64,000 bases of DNA, taken from assembly GCA_963969495.1 (NCBI GenBank), contig OZ018329.1, forward strand, positions 150,782,502 through 150,846,501, given 5' to 3'. The notes under the pieces were generated by a model. The model was given only the letters and a program-made list of their open reading frames with translations, was not told the origin of the DNA and did not search any database. The DNA comes from Ceratothoa steindachneri. Lineage: Eukaryota > Arthropoda > Malacostraca > Isopoda > Cymothoidae. Below are positions 35,629 through 47,165 of this stretch, one piece after another; the first letter of the stretch is position 1; every line of letters starts with the position of its first letter. Made by a program: the position numbers and the translations under genes.

Positions 35629-35886
35629 CATAAGCTACAAAACAAAATAATATTACAAAAATATAACTCTTTCAGGTGTATGTAAGGGGTTTTCACATTC
35701 ATTTCATTTAATTACTATTCAATGCAAATTTCCTTCAGGTACTGCCTTCTTACACCTGCAAGCTACTTTTCCCAAATTATTTCATGTACGGCTTTTGCCG
35801 GAGGGAGTGGAGGGTGGGGAGAGCCTAAAACTTTTCTATCCTTTACTTCTACTATTCTATGTGTAAGTGGCAGTAGATTTAAGGCC

Positions 35887-35924
35887 AGATCACCTTAGTC
35901 CGGGCCGTAAGGCCCGTGTGATCT
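35887..35924 (+). ncRNA. CR1 3' UTR nested hairpin (copy C)
   Basis: AGATCAC (35887) pairs with GTGATCT (35918); inside it CGGGCC (35901) pairs with GGCCCG (35911) around GTAA. All pairs are Watson-Crick. It precedes the octamer tail. Confidence 0.75.
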
Positions 35925-35945
35925 GTGTATCTATGTAACTCTATG

Positions 35946-37340
35946 TAACTATGTAACCTTACCCTCCACATTAGGAGGAATGAAATCGGACTATTTTAAA
36001 GATAAAAGGTCGTAAAAAAAATCGGTTACACAATAATTAATATATTGAAAAATGAAAAAAAACCTATGTCCGGCCAATTCAACCATTGAGCAAGTTTTAG
36101 TAATATATTATCATATATTGGAATTCAATCAATATCCTGCATTCTGATTGGTCATCGTTGGTCATGCGACTGTATTCAAAGCCACTCATTGGATAGGGGT
36201 TTAAAAACAGGGAATGCCTACCTTTTTCCAACTTAATCTTATCTCTAAATTAGGTTTTGATAATATAACTAAATTCCAAGCAAGGAACAAGTCTTTTTTT
36301 AATGGAACATCAAATCAAATCAACGCAAGGTCTAAAAATATGAAAATGCATATCATCGCCGTCACTATGAGATATAGAAGGATTGTAACTAACTAATCAT
36401 TTTCACAAAATCTTTTTTCATGTCAGCTTTCTAAAAATATTCTATGGAAACCTTCTTGTGAGAATATACCCATCTCTTTTATCATGACCAGCAATTTTAC
36501 TGCATTCAGTTTTCACCTGGCGAGCTACAGTCACTTGACTTGACCAACCAATAAAAATTCCTACCTGACCTTGTAAATAAAGATAATATATAAGTGGAGT
36601 GTGTTTACATAACCAACTACTCCACATCTCAAGAGAAATTGGTAAATGTTATGGAAAAATGGTATGTTGAATGTAGCAATTCCAAGAGTGTTAAAGCACT
36701 ATTTATGGTAAATGCTAATCCAATACCAAATTTAATAGATGTATAACCTATGACTGAGCTATCAGACTCAAGCTTATTTATTGGATGTGGACACATGTGA
36801 GTCGCAGTGACCTTACCGTTACCGTATGCTGTTTTGTCCAGCGGTTTGGATTCCAAGCCAAATGTAGGTCCTTACTTAGATATGCAAAAATGTATTACCT
36901 AGGTGTTCGTATCATTTATTTTAGTTCTTGTTTTGTAATGGAGTAAAGCAGACATAATACATTTGTCTTGAGACTCGCCCATATATGATCATAGATAAAC
37001 TCACCACATCCAAATGCGAATAGGACAAGGGAATATAGAATGAAAAACTTAAGGATATCAAAGATCATTTACCCAAGTGAAATCTGAAGAGATCAAAGGT
37101 GAGAGTTGACGCTGAAGATGTTTATTAACTTTAAGAAACTGAGAAAAACTATTAGAATTAAGAGTAGAAATATTGGAATACAAAATGCAGAAGCTCCAAT
37201 CTAGGTTAATCAAAGAATGGTAAAATCATCCATTGTCAAATTATAAAGGACCTCTTTTCTTAATAGACTATGAATTCTTGAAATACACACTAAAAATATT
37301 TGTCTCCAAACTGAGAGTAAAATTGTGCCACACCATACCT
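35946..37340. other. No gene recognised
   Basis: AT-rich, no supported frame on either strand. A TATATAAGTGGAGTG word at about 36588 looks like a TATA box with nothing recognisable downstream. CCAAT words at 36150 and 36188. Confidence 0.4.
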
Positions 37341-39130
37341 AAAAATCATGGCTGCTCCAAAGCACCCTTCAGATAGGAGAATCGGGTAAAAAAAATGCCA
37401 ATCTTCTCGCGGATACCATGGCTACTGATCGTAAAGCCAAAGATATCTGTGAACAACTATCCATGAAGTAGCTCTTAGAAGGATCCATAAAGGCATTTGA
37501 TATCAAAAGGCATTACGAAACACGGCCTAAGAATTATTCTTCACTTCAAGGTGATGTGCGCTCAAACAAGATATCTGCTTTGAAAAAATCATTGTATGCA
37601 CAGTAAACTTTCTTTAAAAGCAAAACCAGTGAAACAGAATCATGCGTGCGTGCCAGCTATGTGGTCACCAAGGTATATGTGAAAAAGGAAGACCATTCAC
37701 CGATTGAACATTTGTTAAAGAGTGCATCATAAAAACGGCTAGAGAAATATATGCCCAGAAAAGTTGTCACTTTTTCAAAATGTAAGTTTGTCAGCTTCAA
37801 CAGTCACAAGGCTGAAAGATTTAAGTGAAGACGTATTTTCAACATTATCTGAGAAGTCGCAGTTTTCAATATTCTTCTTTAGCCTTGGATGAAAGCAATG
37901 GTATTATGGATACCGCACAACTTCTGATTTTTATCCGGTGTTGACAACAACTTTCAGATTGTGGAAGATTTGTGGGCCCTACGAAGTATGAAAGGTACTA
38001 CAACATCGGAAAATTTATTTTTGCAAGTATCTCAGGCAGTAAAAAACCTTGATTTAAGCTGGGTCAAGCTAAAAAGTATAACAACAGATGGGGCAAGAAA
38101 CATGGAGGGAAGTAAAGGTGTTACCGGTTAGTCAAAAAAATCTGCACTGAAGTTTCATTGCATCATTCACCAACGGACACTGTTCAGTAAGGTCCTTAAA
38201 TATGAAGATGTCATGAACGTCGTTGTATCAAGTGTGAACTTCATCAAACGCCATGGTTTGAATCATCGACAGTTTCAGACATTTTTATCTGAAATAGATT
38301 CAGAGTATGGCGGTGTATTGTACCATACTGAAGTGAGGTGGCTCAGTAAAGGAAAAGTTCTCAGACGTTGTTTTGCGCTTCGTAACGAAATTGAAATATT
38401 TCTGACTGAGAAAGGAAAGTTTCAAGAAGCATTTTCACATCCGGACTGGGTGTTTCGTTTAGCCTTCTTGTCTGATATAACTTATAAGTGACCATCTAAA
38501 TATTTTGAACATAAAACTGTAAGGTAGAGAAAAGTTGGTATCAGACATGTTTACCGATGTGAAAGCTTTTGAAAATAAACTAGATTTTTTTATGAAACAG
38601 TTAAATGAAGGAAACTTGGCGCATTTTCCTGCTTGCAATGAGTTGCTGAGTGAAACAAAAAATGTTTCACCTTCAAGAAAAGAATGTAACGAGGCAATTA
38701 AGCTCCTAAAAGAGGACTTCCACGATCATAATCCTTTCACTGTATCAGCAGAAGAAGTTGCAGAAACTTATCAGAAGGAAATAATTGAATTGCGAGCCAG
38801 TGATGTACTGAAAAACATCTTTGAAGAAAATAGCATTTTGGAATTTTATTCCCATCTACCCGAGGGATATTCCGATTTAAAAAGGTTTGCTCTAGGTATG
38901 TTTTCATTTTTTGGTAGACCTCTATCTGCGAACAAACCTTTTCAAAAATGACACTAATAAAATCGAAGCTTCGATCAAGGCTTACCGATGACCATCTTCA
39001 CCAGATTTTGAGGCTTTCTGTTACAAATATTGAAACTGACCTTTTATGCAAAAAGGTTGGGGACCCGTGCTGTAGAGGGTACGATAAACTTCATGCCGAA
39101 ACTACTAGTCTCGTGAATAAATTCTATGCT
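37340..39130 (+). pseudogene. hAT transposase, GTF2IRD2/ZBED5-like group
   Basis: BED-finger end AFDIKRHYETRPKNY, then ALKKSLYAQ, ASYVVTKVYVKKEDHSP, SITTDGARNMEGSKG with a catalytic Asp, FHCIIHQ, VVVSSVNFIKRHGLNHRQF (38213 on), YHTEVRWLSKGKVLRRC, WVFRLAFLSDITYK and a C-terminal dimerisation part SHLPEGYSDLKRFALGMF. Order and motifs match the domesticated vertebrate relatives and their arthropod transposon cousins. At least eight stops/frameshifts. The end overlaps into a (TA)n tract at 39150. Terminal repeats were not found. Confidence 0.88.
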
Positions 39131-39147
39131 CCTACACATTGGTTTCA

Positions 39148-39149
<2 letters not shown>

Positions 39150-39226
<77 letters not shown>
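39150..39226. repeat. (TA)n microsatellite
   Basis: About 38 TA units between the hAT remnant and a ribozyme-like motif. Confidence 0.97.
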
Positions 39227-39229
<3 letters not shown>

Positions 39230-39257
39230 ACAAAGCCTACAAGGAAAATAAAATGAA

Positions 39258-39300
39258 GATTCCAAGTACTTTCGAACTTTATTTTAAGTTCATTATCAAG
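39258..39300 (-). ncRNA. Hammerhead-like ribozyme motif
   Basis: Minus strand: closing helix ATTCC/GGAAT, box TTGATAAT, helix II GAACTT/AAGTTC with loop AAAATA, then GAAAGTACTT. All helices are fully paired. Box differs from CUGAUGA. Likely a remnant of a Penelope-like end. Confidence 0.5.
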
Positions 39301-39378
39301 GAATGACGAAAACAACAGAAAAATGCATATATAAGCAAGGGGAAAAGGAGAGAGAACGCCCAAAATAAACAATTAGAC

Positions 39379-39792
<414 letters not shown>

Positions 39793-39839
39793 AAGCACTT
39801 TTGAAGGCATTTCTCACAGCCAAACTGTTGACAACTTGA

Positions 39840-40005
39840 GATCTGCCTTAATGAGGTCAATCTTTGAGGTCTTCCCCGTTCTTGAGTCTCTCCACGACGC
39901 TTTGGACAGTCATCCGGCTGATGATGAGCGGCTTGATGATCTCGGATTTGTTGTGGCCCGTGCGCAAGAGAGCAGAGATCTCGATTCTTTTCACTGACAT
40001 GTTGA
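39840..40005 (-). pseudogene. Tc1-like transposase N-terminal HTH fragment
   Basis: The frame reads MSVKRIEISALLRTGHNKSE then IKPLIISRMTVQSVVERLKN: the first helix-turn-helix of a Tc1/mariner-superfamily transposase (usual motif IxKQLGVSRxTVxRxxKR), which binds the terminal repeats. It stops at KD* near 39865. The catalytic domain is absent. Confidence 0.7.
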
Positions 40006-40183
40006 TACAACTTCACACAATGGAAAAGTCATTTTAATGACTCGTGCGAGAAAAGTAGAACTTTAAGGTTTTAGGCAGACTTTTTCTATTACACACGTAA
40101 ACCTCGGAAAAGATAAAAAAAATAACTAGTGTAACAGAACTTTTGCTAAGCCCGGTAGCAGCCGTCTATTTTGGTAGTGTTGT

Positions 40184-41630
40184 TTACGTATAAATAGCGT
40201 TCCTGGCATCCAGGAAACAGTTTCCTCCGCTTGGGAATAGAACCCTCAAGGTGAAGATATGCAGTTTAGGTTGTGGAATTTCGATATTATTTTCCCTTTT
40301 CGGTAGTATTTTATCCTATATTTTATCCTAGGCATAGGTGGGCGTTATCGCATTATCGGTTATCCGATATTTCCCCCCCCGCGTTATTGATTCATTTGGA
40401 TCGCCTATACTTTTGGTTCCAAACTAGCGATAATCGATAATTTCAGTTTTTGGTTCCAGTTTTGCACAGGGGCGAGCCGGGCGTGCCTTGGAGGCAGAAA
40501 TAGATAGGTCCGAGCTGGGAGGAGGATCCTCAAAACCTATGAGGAGATGAAGGAGAACCTCACCAGGTAATAAACTAAGAAACAGTATTCGAATATTCTT
40601 ACTATTGTATTATAAAATAACGCTATATATAGTCAATAATCAAATTGTATTATAATTGTGGATGTATCGATTTATCGGTTATCACCTTATCGGGCGATAA
40701 ATTTATCGCCAGTTATCGATTATCGGTTATCGCCGATAAGGTTATCCTTATAGATTTATCGGTTATCGTGATACATTTTTTCATTATCGCGCCCACCTAT
40801 GATCATAGGTTTTCTCCCTAGCCTATGGAATTCCATATTCATTGGCTTTAGCCCTGCTCTTTCTTTCATTTCTACCTACCGAATATTGTCCATCCTGCAC
40901 GCGCTATCTATTAGCAAGATTACTTTCTTCTGCACTATCTGCATTAACCGAGAGAGGTATATATTGTTGCCTGCATTACTACTGCCGAGTACAACAATGT
41001 TGAACCTACCAGTGCAGTGTAAGCTTCTTGATGTTGTTGGCACTGAGGCTTGGGAACCTGTAAAGCTTCCCAAGCTCTCTTTTTGCTAGGGAGATTAGGT
41101 TGTTTAAGTGGGTCTTATAACCTGTTGCGGTGACACGCAGTTTCAGAACTTTACTTTCGTTAGAATATGGGTAAATTTTGTCATTGACGATGACGTCCTC
41201 AAGTTTCCTGCGGTTCACCTGGAGGATCTGGAATTTTTGGTGATGTCATCTGCGAATTGCAGGTACATCACGTCTTCCTGCACTGACGTGGGCAAGTCGT
41301 GTTTACACGAGGTACATCAATGGACTCAAACAGTTACCTTGTGGAACACTCGACTCGAGTTCAAATTCGGGTCCTCTGTCGCCCTCGAACATTATTCAGG
41401 CTGTCCTCTTCATAATTTAATCACAGAGGACCCTTTCCAGGATTGGGCTGAGCTGGAAGCATAAGATTTTATATTGTAGACCTCTCAGCCAAACCTTATC
41501 TAAGGCCTTCTGTACATCTCACAATACTACGTCGACGTACTTCTCTTCAGCTCTGGAGCACGCGAGTTTCTTCCGTTAGAAGGGCGAGGGCTGTATCTGT
41601 CCCTTGTCTCTTAATAAAGGAAAAGGTCAC
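40184..41630 (-). pseudogene. Jockey-like RT copy, interrupted by a MITE
   Basis: 5'-truncated. From the right: IKRQGTDTALALLTEETR, EKYVDVVL, DVQKALDKVWLRGLQYK, then LQFADDIT (catalytic box, about 41250), RKLEDVIVNDKIYPYSNESK, CYRFPS-type block and GLKPMNMEFHRLGRKPMI at the MITE edge. On the far side the frame can be picked up (LPKRENNIEIPQPKL) and ends IYT* at 40184, matching the FT* end of the copy at 27.8 kb. Many stops. Confidence 0.75.
40333..40801. mobile_element. 469-bp hAT-type MITE
   Basis: Tips CATAGGTGGGCG and CGCCCACCTATG are perfect inverted repeats of 12 bp. Flanks ATCCTAGG (40325-40332) and ATCATAGG (40802-40809) form an 8-bp duplication with one mismatch, the hAT size. The interior has no gene but many TTATCG/CGATAA words near both ends, like subterminal transposase sites. 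It interrupts a Jockey-like RT copy. Confidence 0.88.
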
Positions 41631-41659
41631 AATGAAGGGAAGTGGGGAACAAAAGAAAG

Positions 41660-41970
41660 CATAGATTAGGAGCAGGTAAATTTGTGACGATTTTCGAACA
41701 AGTTTTGTGCGGAGAGAATGTTGAAGCCTATCTTAATATTGGTATTTGTGGCGAAGCTCTTTAGTTTGGAAAGTTGTGTGGCACAGGGCAATATATTGAA
41801 GGTTTTTGTAGAAGCGCTATTGGTGTTATTAGAACAACAATATATCTGACTGGTTTTGGAATTAAATGATTCAATAAACCATAGTTGGTACATTAAACCA
41901 ATTAAGGTAAGTAAGAGCTGCAAATGTGATAAGCTTTTAAAATTGCGATAAGAAGACGGATTTCTTAACT
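41660..41970 (-). other. Possible retroelement coding remnant
   Basis: A 106-codon minus-strand frame reads NILPCATQLSKLKSFATNTN and KIGFNILSAQNLFENRHKF, which resembles the stretch before the GIY-YIG or RT C-terminus in some retroelements. No catalytic motif is present, so the call is tentative. It is cut by the mariner at 41973. Confidence 0.3.
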
Positions 41971-41972
41971 TA

Positions 41973-42902
41973 CGAGGGGCGGTCAATAAGTTTTGTGAAT
42001 CAGTAGGGCAAAACAGAGGAAGGGGGATGGCTGTTTGTGGAGGTGTTAGGACAAGTTATGACAAGTCAGGACCTGCAACCGCACGCTCCTACCCCGTCTA
42101 TTTAAGAAGCAGTAGCTGATCGCAAATCGTCAGTCACAAATCTTTCAACAAGGGAGAAGGTTGAGCACCGCGCAGTGATCAAATTTTGACCAAGGAAGGC
42201 AAGAATGCAAAAGAGATCCATGAACGCATGGTTGCAGTGTACACCGACACCGCCCCTTCCTATGCAACCATTGATCGCTGGAATAGGAAGTTCCGCCATG
42301 GTCGTGAGTCCCTTGAAGATGACCCCCGTCCAGGACGCCCGTCAGACGTGATCAACGAGGACAATGTGGCCCGTGTGGAGAGGATGATCCTCGAAAATCG
42401 ACGGGTGAAGGTCGAAAAAATCGAGCGAGAACTTGGAATATAACATGGAAGTGTTAACATCATCATCCACGACAATTTGGCCATGACCAAGGTCTCTGCC
42501 CGTTGGGTCCCTAGAAACCTCACACCCCATTATCGACTTCAACGTCGTCAAAGTTCGGAGGCCAGAGTTACACAAGCTGCCCTGCGCGAGTGCGGATTCG
42601 AGGAGCTCAACCCCCCTCCCTACAGTCCAGATCTGGCCCCTAGCGACTACTTTTTATTCCGCCAGCTCAAGGCTGCACTGCGTGGACGCTGGTTTGGGGA
42701 CGATGAAGATGTCCAGCTCACCGTCCAGGAGTGGATTGAACAGCAGTCGGCAGATTTCTGGTTGTCGGGAATTCGAAGCCTCAGGGACAAGTGGCGCAAG
42801 TGCATTGAAGTCGAGGGTAGTTATATTGAAAAATAATAAAACACTTTTCCTCATATCTCGTTTCCTTATATCCGAATTGCAAAACTCATTGACCGCTCCT
42901 CG
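41973..42902 (+). mobile_element. mariner element with internal deletion
   Basis: TA at 41971-41972 and 42903-42904. Inverted tips share CGAGG-GCGGTCAAT-AGTTTTG with three mismatches over about 24 bp. Length 930 bp, shorter than a complete mariner because part of the transposase is deleted. Confidence 0.93.
42140..42835 (+). pseudogene. mariner transposase, catalytic middle deleted
   Basis: N-terminus: EHRAVIKF*TKEGKNAKEIH, RWNRKFRHGRESLEDD, RPGRPSDVINEDNVARVE and a second HTH (KVEKIEREL) up to a stop at 42441. Then SARWVPRNLTP, the linker before the catalytic domain, is joined directly to HYRLQRRQSSEARVTQAALR, so the first and second aspartate motifs are gone. The third, PYSPDLAPSDYF, remains (about 42622). 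The C-terminus CIEVEGSYIEK is intact. The last 119 codons are open. Confidence 0.9.
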
Positions 42903-42904
42903 TA

Positions 42905-43140
42905 TCATTGATTGAATAAAAATGTTTATATTAATTTGAATTTTTGGGAGCTAAGGGATACAGAATATATTATCAGCCGTAGATTCTCATAAGTTTTGTG
43001 TCGAGGAACGACAGCGATTTGTCTGATTCCCACTCGACAAACTTAATTCTGGAATGCTAATTGTTGAGATTTTGGAAGAAGCTATCAAAGTCATTAATTA
43101 TATACAATCTTCTCAGTATTAATCATGCTTAACCATCATT
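42905..43140. other. No gene recognised
   Basis: Short AT-rich spacer between the mariner and the satellite block; no feature seen. Confidence 0.4.
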
Positions 43141-43640
43141 TAGGCATTTTTAGTCGCGTGCGAGTCAGGTCGCGAGCGACTCTTCATCTCACTATGTCGG
43201 TCAGTCCCCGTTTTGCTTTTTTTTCGTTTTTGTAATAACATTGTAACTATTCGGCTGATTCTAACGAAATCTGAAACATATGTTGTTTTACATTCTCTTT
43301 CTAATGCTATATTTGCCAAAGTTCCTCCCAAGGATAGCCCGGGAATTATTTGGTTTGGACAATAACTTCATAACTATTCGGCGATTCTAACAAAATTCAA
43401 AACCATTATGTTGTTTTACATTCTCTTTCAAATCATATAATTACCAAAGTCTTCCCAAGGTTAGCCCGGGGATTACTTTGTTTTGACAATGACCATAACT
43501 ATTCGGCCGATTCTAGCGAAAATTAAAACCATCATGTTTTTTTTTACATTCTCTTTCAAATGATATAATTGCCTAGAGTCCTATCAAGCTTAGCCCTGGA
43601 ATTATTTTCTTTTGATAATAACATTATAACTTTTCGGCCG
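43141..43640. repeat. 127-128-bp tandem satellite, left block
   Basis: About four units, each with ATAACTATTCGGC-GATTCTA, TTGTTTTACATTCTCTTTC, ATTGCCAAAGTCCTCCCAAG and TTAGCCCGGGAATTATTT. Starts of the ATAAC word at about 43233, 43361, 43488 and 43616 give the period. Confidence 0.88.
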
Positions 43641-45471
43641 ATACTCTGCCATACTAGACTAGGCTATAATATGTTATACTCTAGAATAGGCTATGCTATG
43701 CTAGGCCATTATACGCTAGAATATAATATGCTAAGATATGATGTACAAGGGTAAGATATACTATGCTAATTTAGGCTATAATATGCTATGCTAAGATAGC
43801 ATATAGTATGTTAGGCTAGACAATAATAAGTCATGGTTGACTAGGGCATAATAGTATAGTATTTGCCATACATGTCTAGGATAGTTGATGCTAGGCTAGG
43901 TTATGCTAGGCTACGCTATACTAGGCTAGGCAGGGCATGAAAGGCTATACTAGGATAGGCTATACTATGGTATGCTAGGTTAGGCTATTATATAATAAGC
44001 TATTCTACACTAGGATAGTCTTCGCTATACCAGGCTAGGATAAGCGAGGCTTTGCTAGGGTAAGTTATGTTATGCATTCTATGCAAGACTAGGCTAAGAT
44101 CTAATAGGCTAGTCTAAGCTAGGCAATACTATGATATACTATACTAACTAGGGTAGGGTAAGGTAGGCTATTATATACTATACTAGGCTAGGCTAGTCTA
44201 GCTACAATATGCTAACTAATCCATGATAGGATAGAATATACTTGGCTAGGCTCCAGTGAACTAGACTATGGTAAGCTAAGCTAGGCTAGTCTAAGTTTTA
44301 ATATACAATTGTAGGCTGCGCTAAGCTAAGTTATACTCTGCTAGCCAGGCTAGGCTATATTTTGATAAGCTACAATAGGCTAGGATACACCGTGATTGGC
44401 TCAGGTATACTATACTAAGTTAGGTTATTCTAATATATACTATGCTAGGCTATATAGGCAAGTCAATACTAGGCTAGGCTAGGGTATACTAGGCTAAGCT
44501 ATACAAAGGTATGCTATGCTATGCAAGGCTATGCTTGACTATACGACGCTAGACTATACGACGCTAGACTATGCTAGATTATAGTCTACCATGCTAAGCC
44601 AGCATAGGCTATGATAGGCTAGACTATAGTTGGGTGTGCTATGCCAAGATATACCATGCTAGAATAGGATAGGAAATACTATGCTAAGCTAGGCTATACT
44701 ATGCTAGACTAGTTTATACTATGCTAGGCTAGGTTATACTATGCTTATACTATACTATACTATGCTAAGCTAGATTAGGGTAAGGTAGACTATGGTAGAT
44801 AGGCTATATTATGCTAGGCTTTTCAAGGCTAGGCTAGACAATACTATGTTATATTATTCTAAACTATATTAGGTTAGGCTATGAAATACTATACTATTCA
44901 AGGCTATACTATGGTAAGCTATATATGCTAGGCTGTACTAAGCTATGTTAGGCTAGGCTTTAATATGGTTTCTAAGCTAAGATAGGCCATACTATACATT
45001 CTCTGCTAGGCTAGGCTAAGTCATAATATGTCAGGCTGAGCTATACTATGTAAGGTTAGGCTATACTATGCTAGCTACGCTAGAGTATGGTATGGTAAGT
45101 TCTACTATTATAGGGAATCATAGGCTAGACTTGGTTATACTAAATTAGGCTAGGCTATCCGATGCTAGGCTAGGCTATACTATGGTAGGCTATCCTATGA
45201 CATAATCTACGCTGTTATACTATGCTATACTATGCTATGATATATTAGGCTAGGCTAGGTAGGATTTACTATGTTAGGCAATCTAGGCTAGTCTATACTA
45301 TGCTGAGCTTTATTATGCTACGGTAAGCTAGGTTTTGCCAGGCTACTATTCGAGACTATACTAGGCTATGCTAGAAAATGTTATACTATTCTAGACAATA
45401 CTAGGCTATACTAAGATATGCTATTCTAGGCTATACTATGCTAGGAGATACTATACTATACTATATTTTAC
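43641..45471. repeat. Pentamer-based satellite (TATGC/TAGGC/TATAC)
   Basis: About 1.8 kb of five-base units such as CTATG, CTAGG, CTATA and CTAAG in mixed order, with few interruptions. No higher-order period is obvious by eye. Confidence 0.93.
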
Positions 45472-47007
45472 CATAACTGGGCGCGACTTTAATTTTTTCA
45501 GGTGCGACTTTGCCGCCGGATCTGGTGCGACTGCGACTTTGCGACTGTGACTTTTTTCCCCTGGTGCGACTCCGCTAAATTACAAAGTAAACTTTAGTGC
45601 GATAACAGAAACATGCTTTAATAAGGCAAAAAAACACATTTATTATTTTTTATTTACTTAAAACACAGCCTAAACTAATAATATCTACAGGTCCTCCTCC
45701 TCCTCCTCCTCCTCCTCCTCCTCCATGTCCTCCTGCACCATCTTCTCATCCAGGAGGTCCATGCTCCCTTTGAGGAACACAAGCTCCTCAAAGTTGATCT
45801 CATCCAAGGAGGACCTCTTGGCCCTGAAGACGTCCCCGGACGTGCTGAATAGCCTCTCCACATATGCAGAGCTGGGGAGGGGGGCATTGTACTTAATGAA
45901 TAAGTCCACCCACACCTCCTTGTGCTGGTAGGGAAAGAGGAACCATGCCAGCTCGCCTTTAGAGGGCACCCACTCCTCCATGGACCTCCTCAGGACCTCC
46001 CTCACACCCTGCTGCTGGTTGGCCTGGCCTCTAGCAAACAACTTGTGGAAGAGGCTGGCGTCCAAGTCCTGGGGTTCCTGCACTTCTGTCTGGACAGGCT
46101 TACGCTGCTGCTGCTCCTCCTCCATGGGCTTGATGACGGCCCTTAGCCCCTAGCTCTGGTGATCGTGTCCCTGATCTCCTCCACCTTGTCAGGGGCAATG
46201 CTCTCCAAGGCATAGGGATTCAGATCGACGGAGGACATCACTCTTAACCTTTACCGGTTTAAGTTACTAAGCAATCGAGATTTTCTAAGCTCATCGGGTG
46301 GCCTAATCGATTTAAAGAAAGATAAAACCATGTGAGTTTAATAGGCCATATCAATATGATCTTTAAATTTAGAACCAGGCCTAGTCTACATACGATGGTC
46401 CAATTTTTACTTATATTGTTTAATTTTAGACATGTTAAAGGTAGAATGCTGTTAGATTTTAATTACTTCTTACACTTCACAGTATTTTTTTCGTCACAAG
46501 AAAAGTATAAGCACATATTAAAATACGAGAAAATGAGATTAATTTGCACCATGAACGCCACAAGGCATAACACGTTCTCGAACGTTTTTAACTGGCAAGA
46601 CAGGTTTAAAACTTGGTTCACGCCTGAAAAGTGTATATAATTTTACTAATTTATAATAAAATTCAGTGACAAACTTTTTCAAGGGAAGTTTAGCTAGTTT
46701 CATCAGTCTCATATAATGTGAAGAATTTAATTTATCTTAAAAGGAAAGTTAAAAATCAGATAAAAATAAAGTTAGCCGTTATCAACTAAAATTTGACATT
46801 TTTAGCCAAATCGGGCTTTAAAACTAGCTTAAAACAGCCGCGGCAATTTCTTTCAAAAAAGTCGTCTCTGTCATATTCAAATTTGCGGTAAAAGTCGCGG
46901 AAAATTGGCGGTGCGACTTTGCTTAGTCTAACCTTTTCAAAACGTTTGCGACTTCGAAATTCATAGTGCGGCAAAGTCGCAACTCGTTACCACAACGCCC
47001 AGCTCTG
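45472..47007 (-). mobile_element. hAT element inside the pentamer satellite
   Basis: Tips CATAACTGGGCG and CGCCCAGCTCTG; flanks TATTTTAC and TACTTTAC form an 8-bp duplication with one mismatch. Both subterminal regions carry repeated GGTGCGACTTTG-type words in opposite orientation. Only the C-terminal end of the transposase is left, so this copy is non-autonomous. The middle (46260-46780) has no recognised coding. Confidence 0.9.
45685..46239 (-). pseudogene. hAT transposase C-terminal dimerisation domain
   Basis: ATG at 46239 opens MSSVDLNPYALESIAPDKVE, a stop follows, and the main frame (ATG 46125) reads WVPSKGELAWFLFPYQHK, KEVWVDLFIKYNAPLPSSAY, VERLFSTSGDVFRAKRSSL and LVFLKGSMDLL. SSAxVERLFS is the signature of the hATC dimerisation domain. 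The protein ends in a run of Glu from a (TCC)n tract at 45692-45723. Catalytic residues are outside this fragment. Confidence 0.85.
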
Positions 47008-47165
47008 TACTTTACTATACTATGTTTTGCTATGCCATGCTATACTATAATACTATGTTATGCTATAATATATTATGCCATGTTATACTATGTTATAATA
47101 TGATAAGCAGCACTATGCAATAATATGCTATGTTATACTATACTATACTATTCTAGACTATACGA
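47008..47165. repeat. Pentamer satellite, continuation
   Basis: The same TATGC/TATAC units as at 43641-45471 continue after the hAT element, which shows that the element inserted into one array. Confidence 0.9.

Larger units (their letters stand above)
33128..35945 (+). mobile_element. CR1-like retrotransposon (copy C), nearly complete ORF2
   Basis: 5'-truncated inside the endonuclease, next to a short TA tract; 3' UTR 35629-35945 with a strong nested hairpin and a terminal tract of TATGTAAC-type octamers, the sort of short tandem tail that CR1 elements carry. It is the best preserved CR1 copy in the window. Confidence 0.92.

Noticed and set aside
37100..37150. Another ribozyme-like CTGAAGATG word
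   Set aside because: No downstream GAAA box in the correct place and no closing helix.
32517..39130. One hAT gene split by the CR1 copy C insertion
   Set aside because: The N-terminal piece ends in CLICHESIKTL and the later piece has its own LLEGSIKAFDIKRHYE, overlapping the same finger region, so they are more likely two copies.
43641..45471. CRISPR-like regular repeats
   Set aside because: Units are 5 bp with no spacers and the setting is eukaryotic. It is a satellite.
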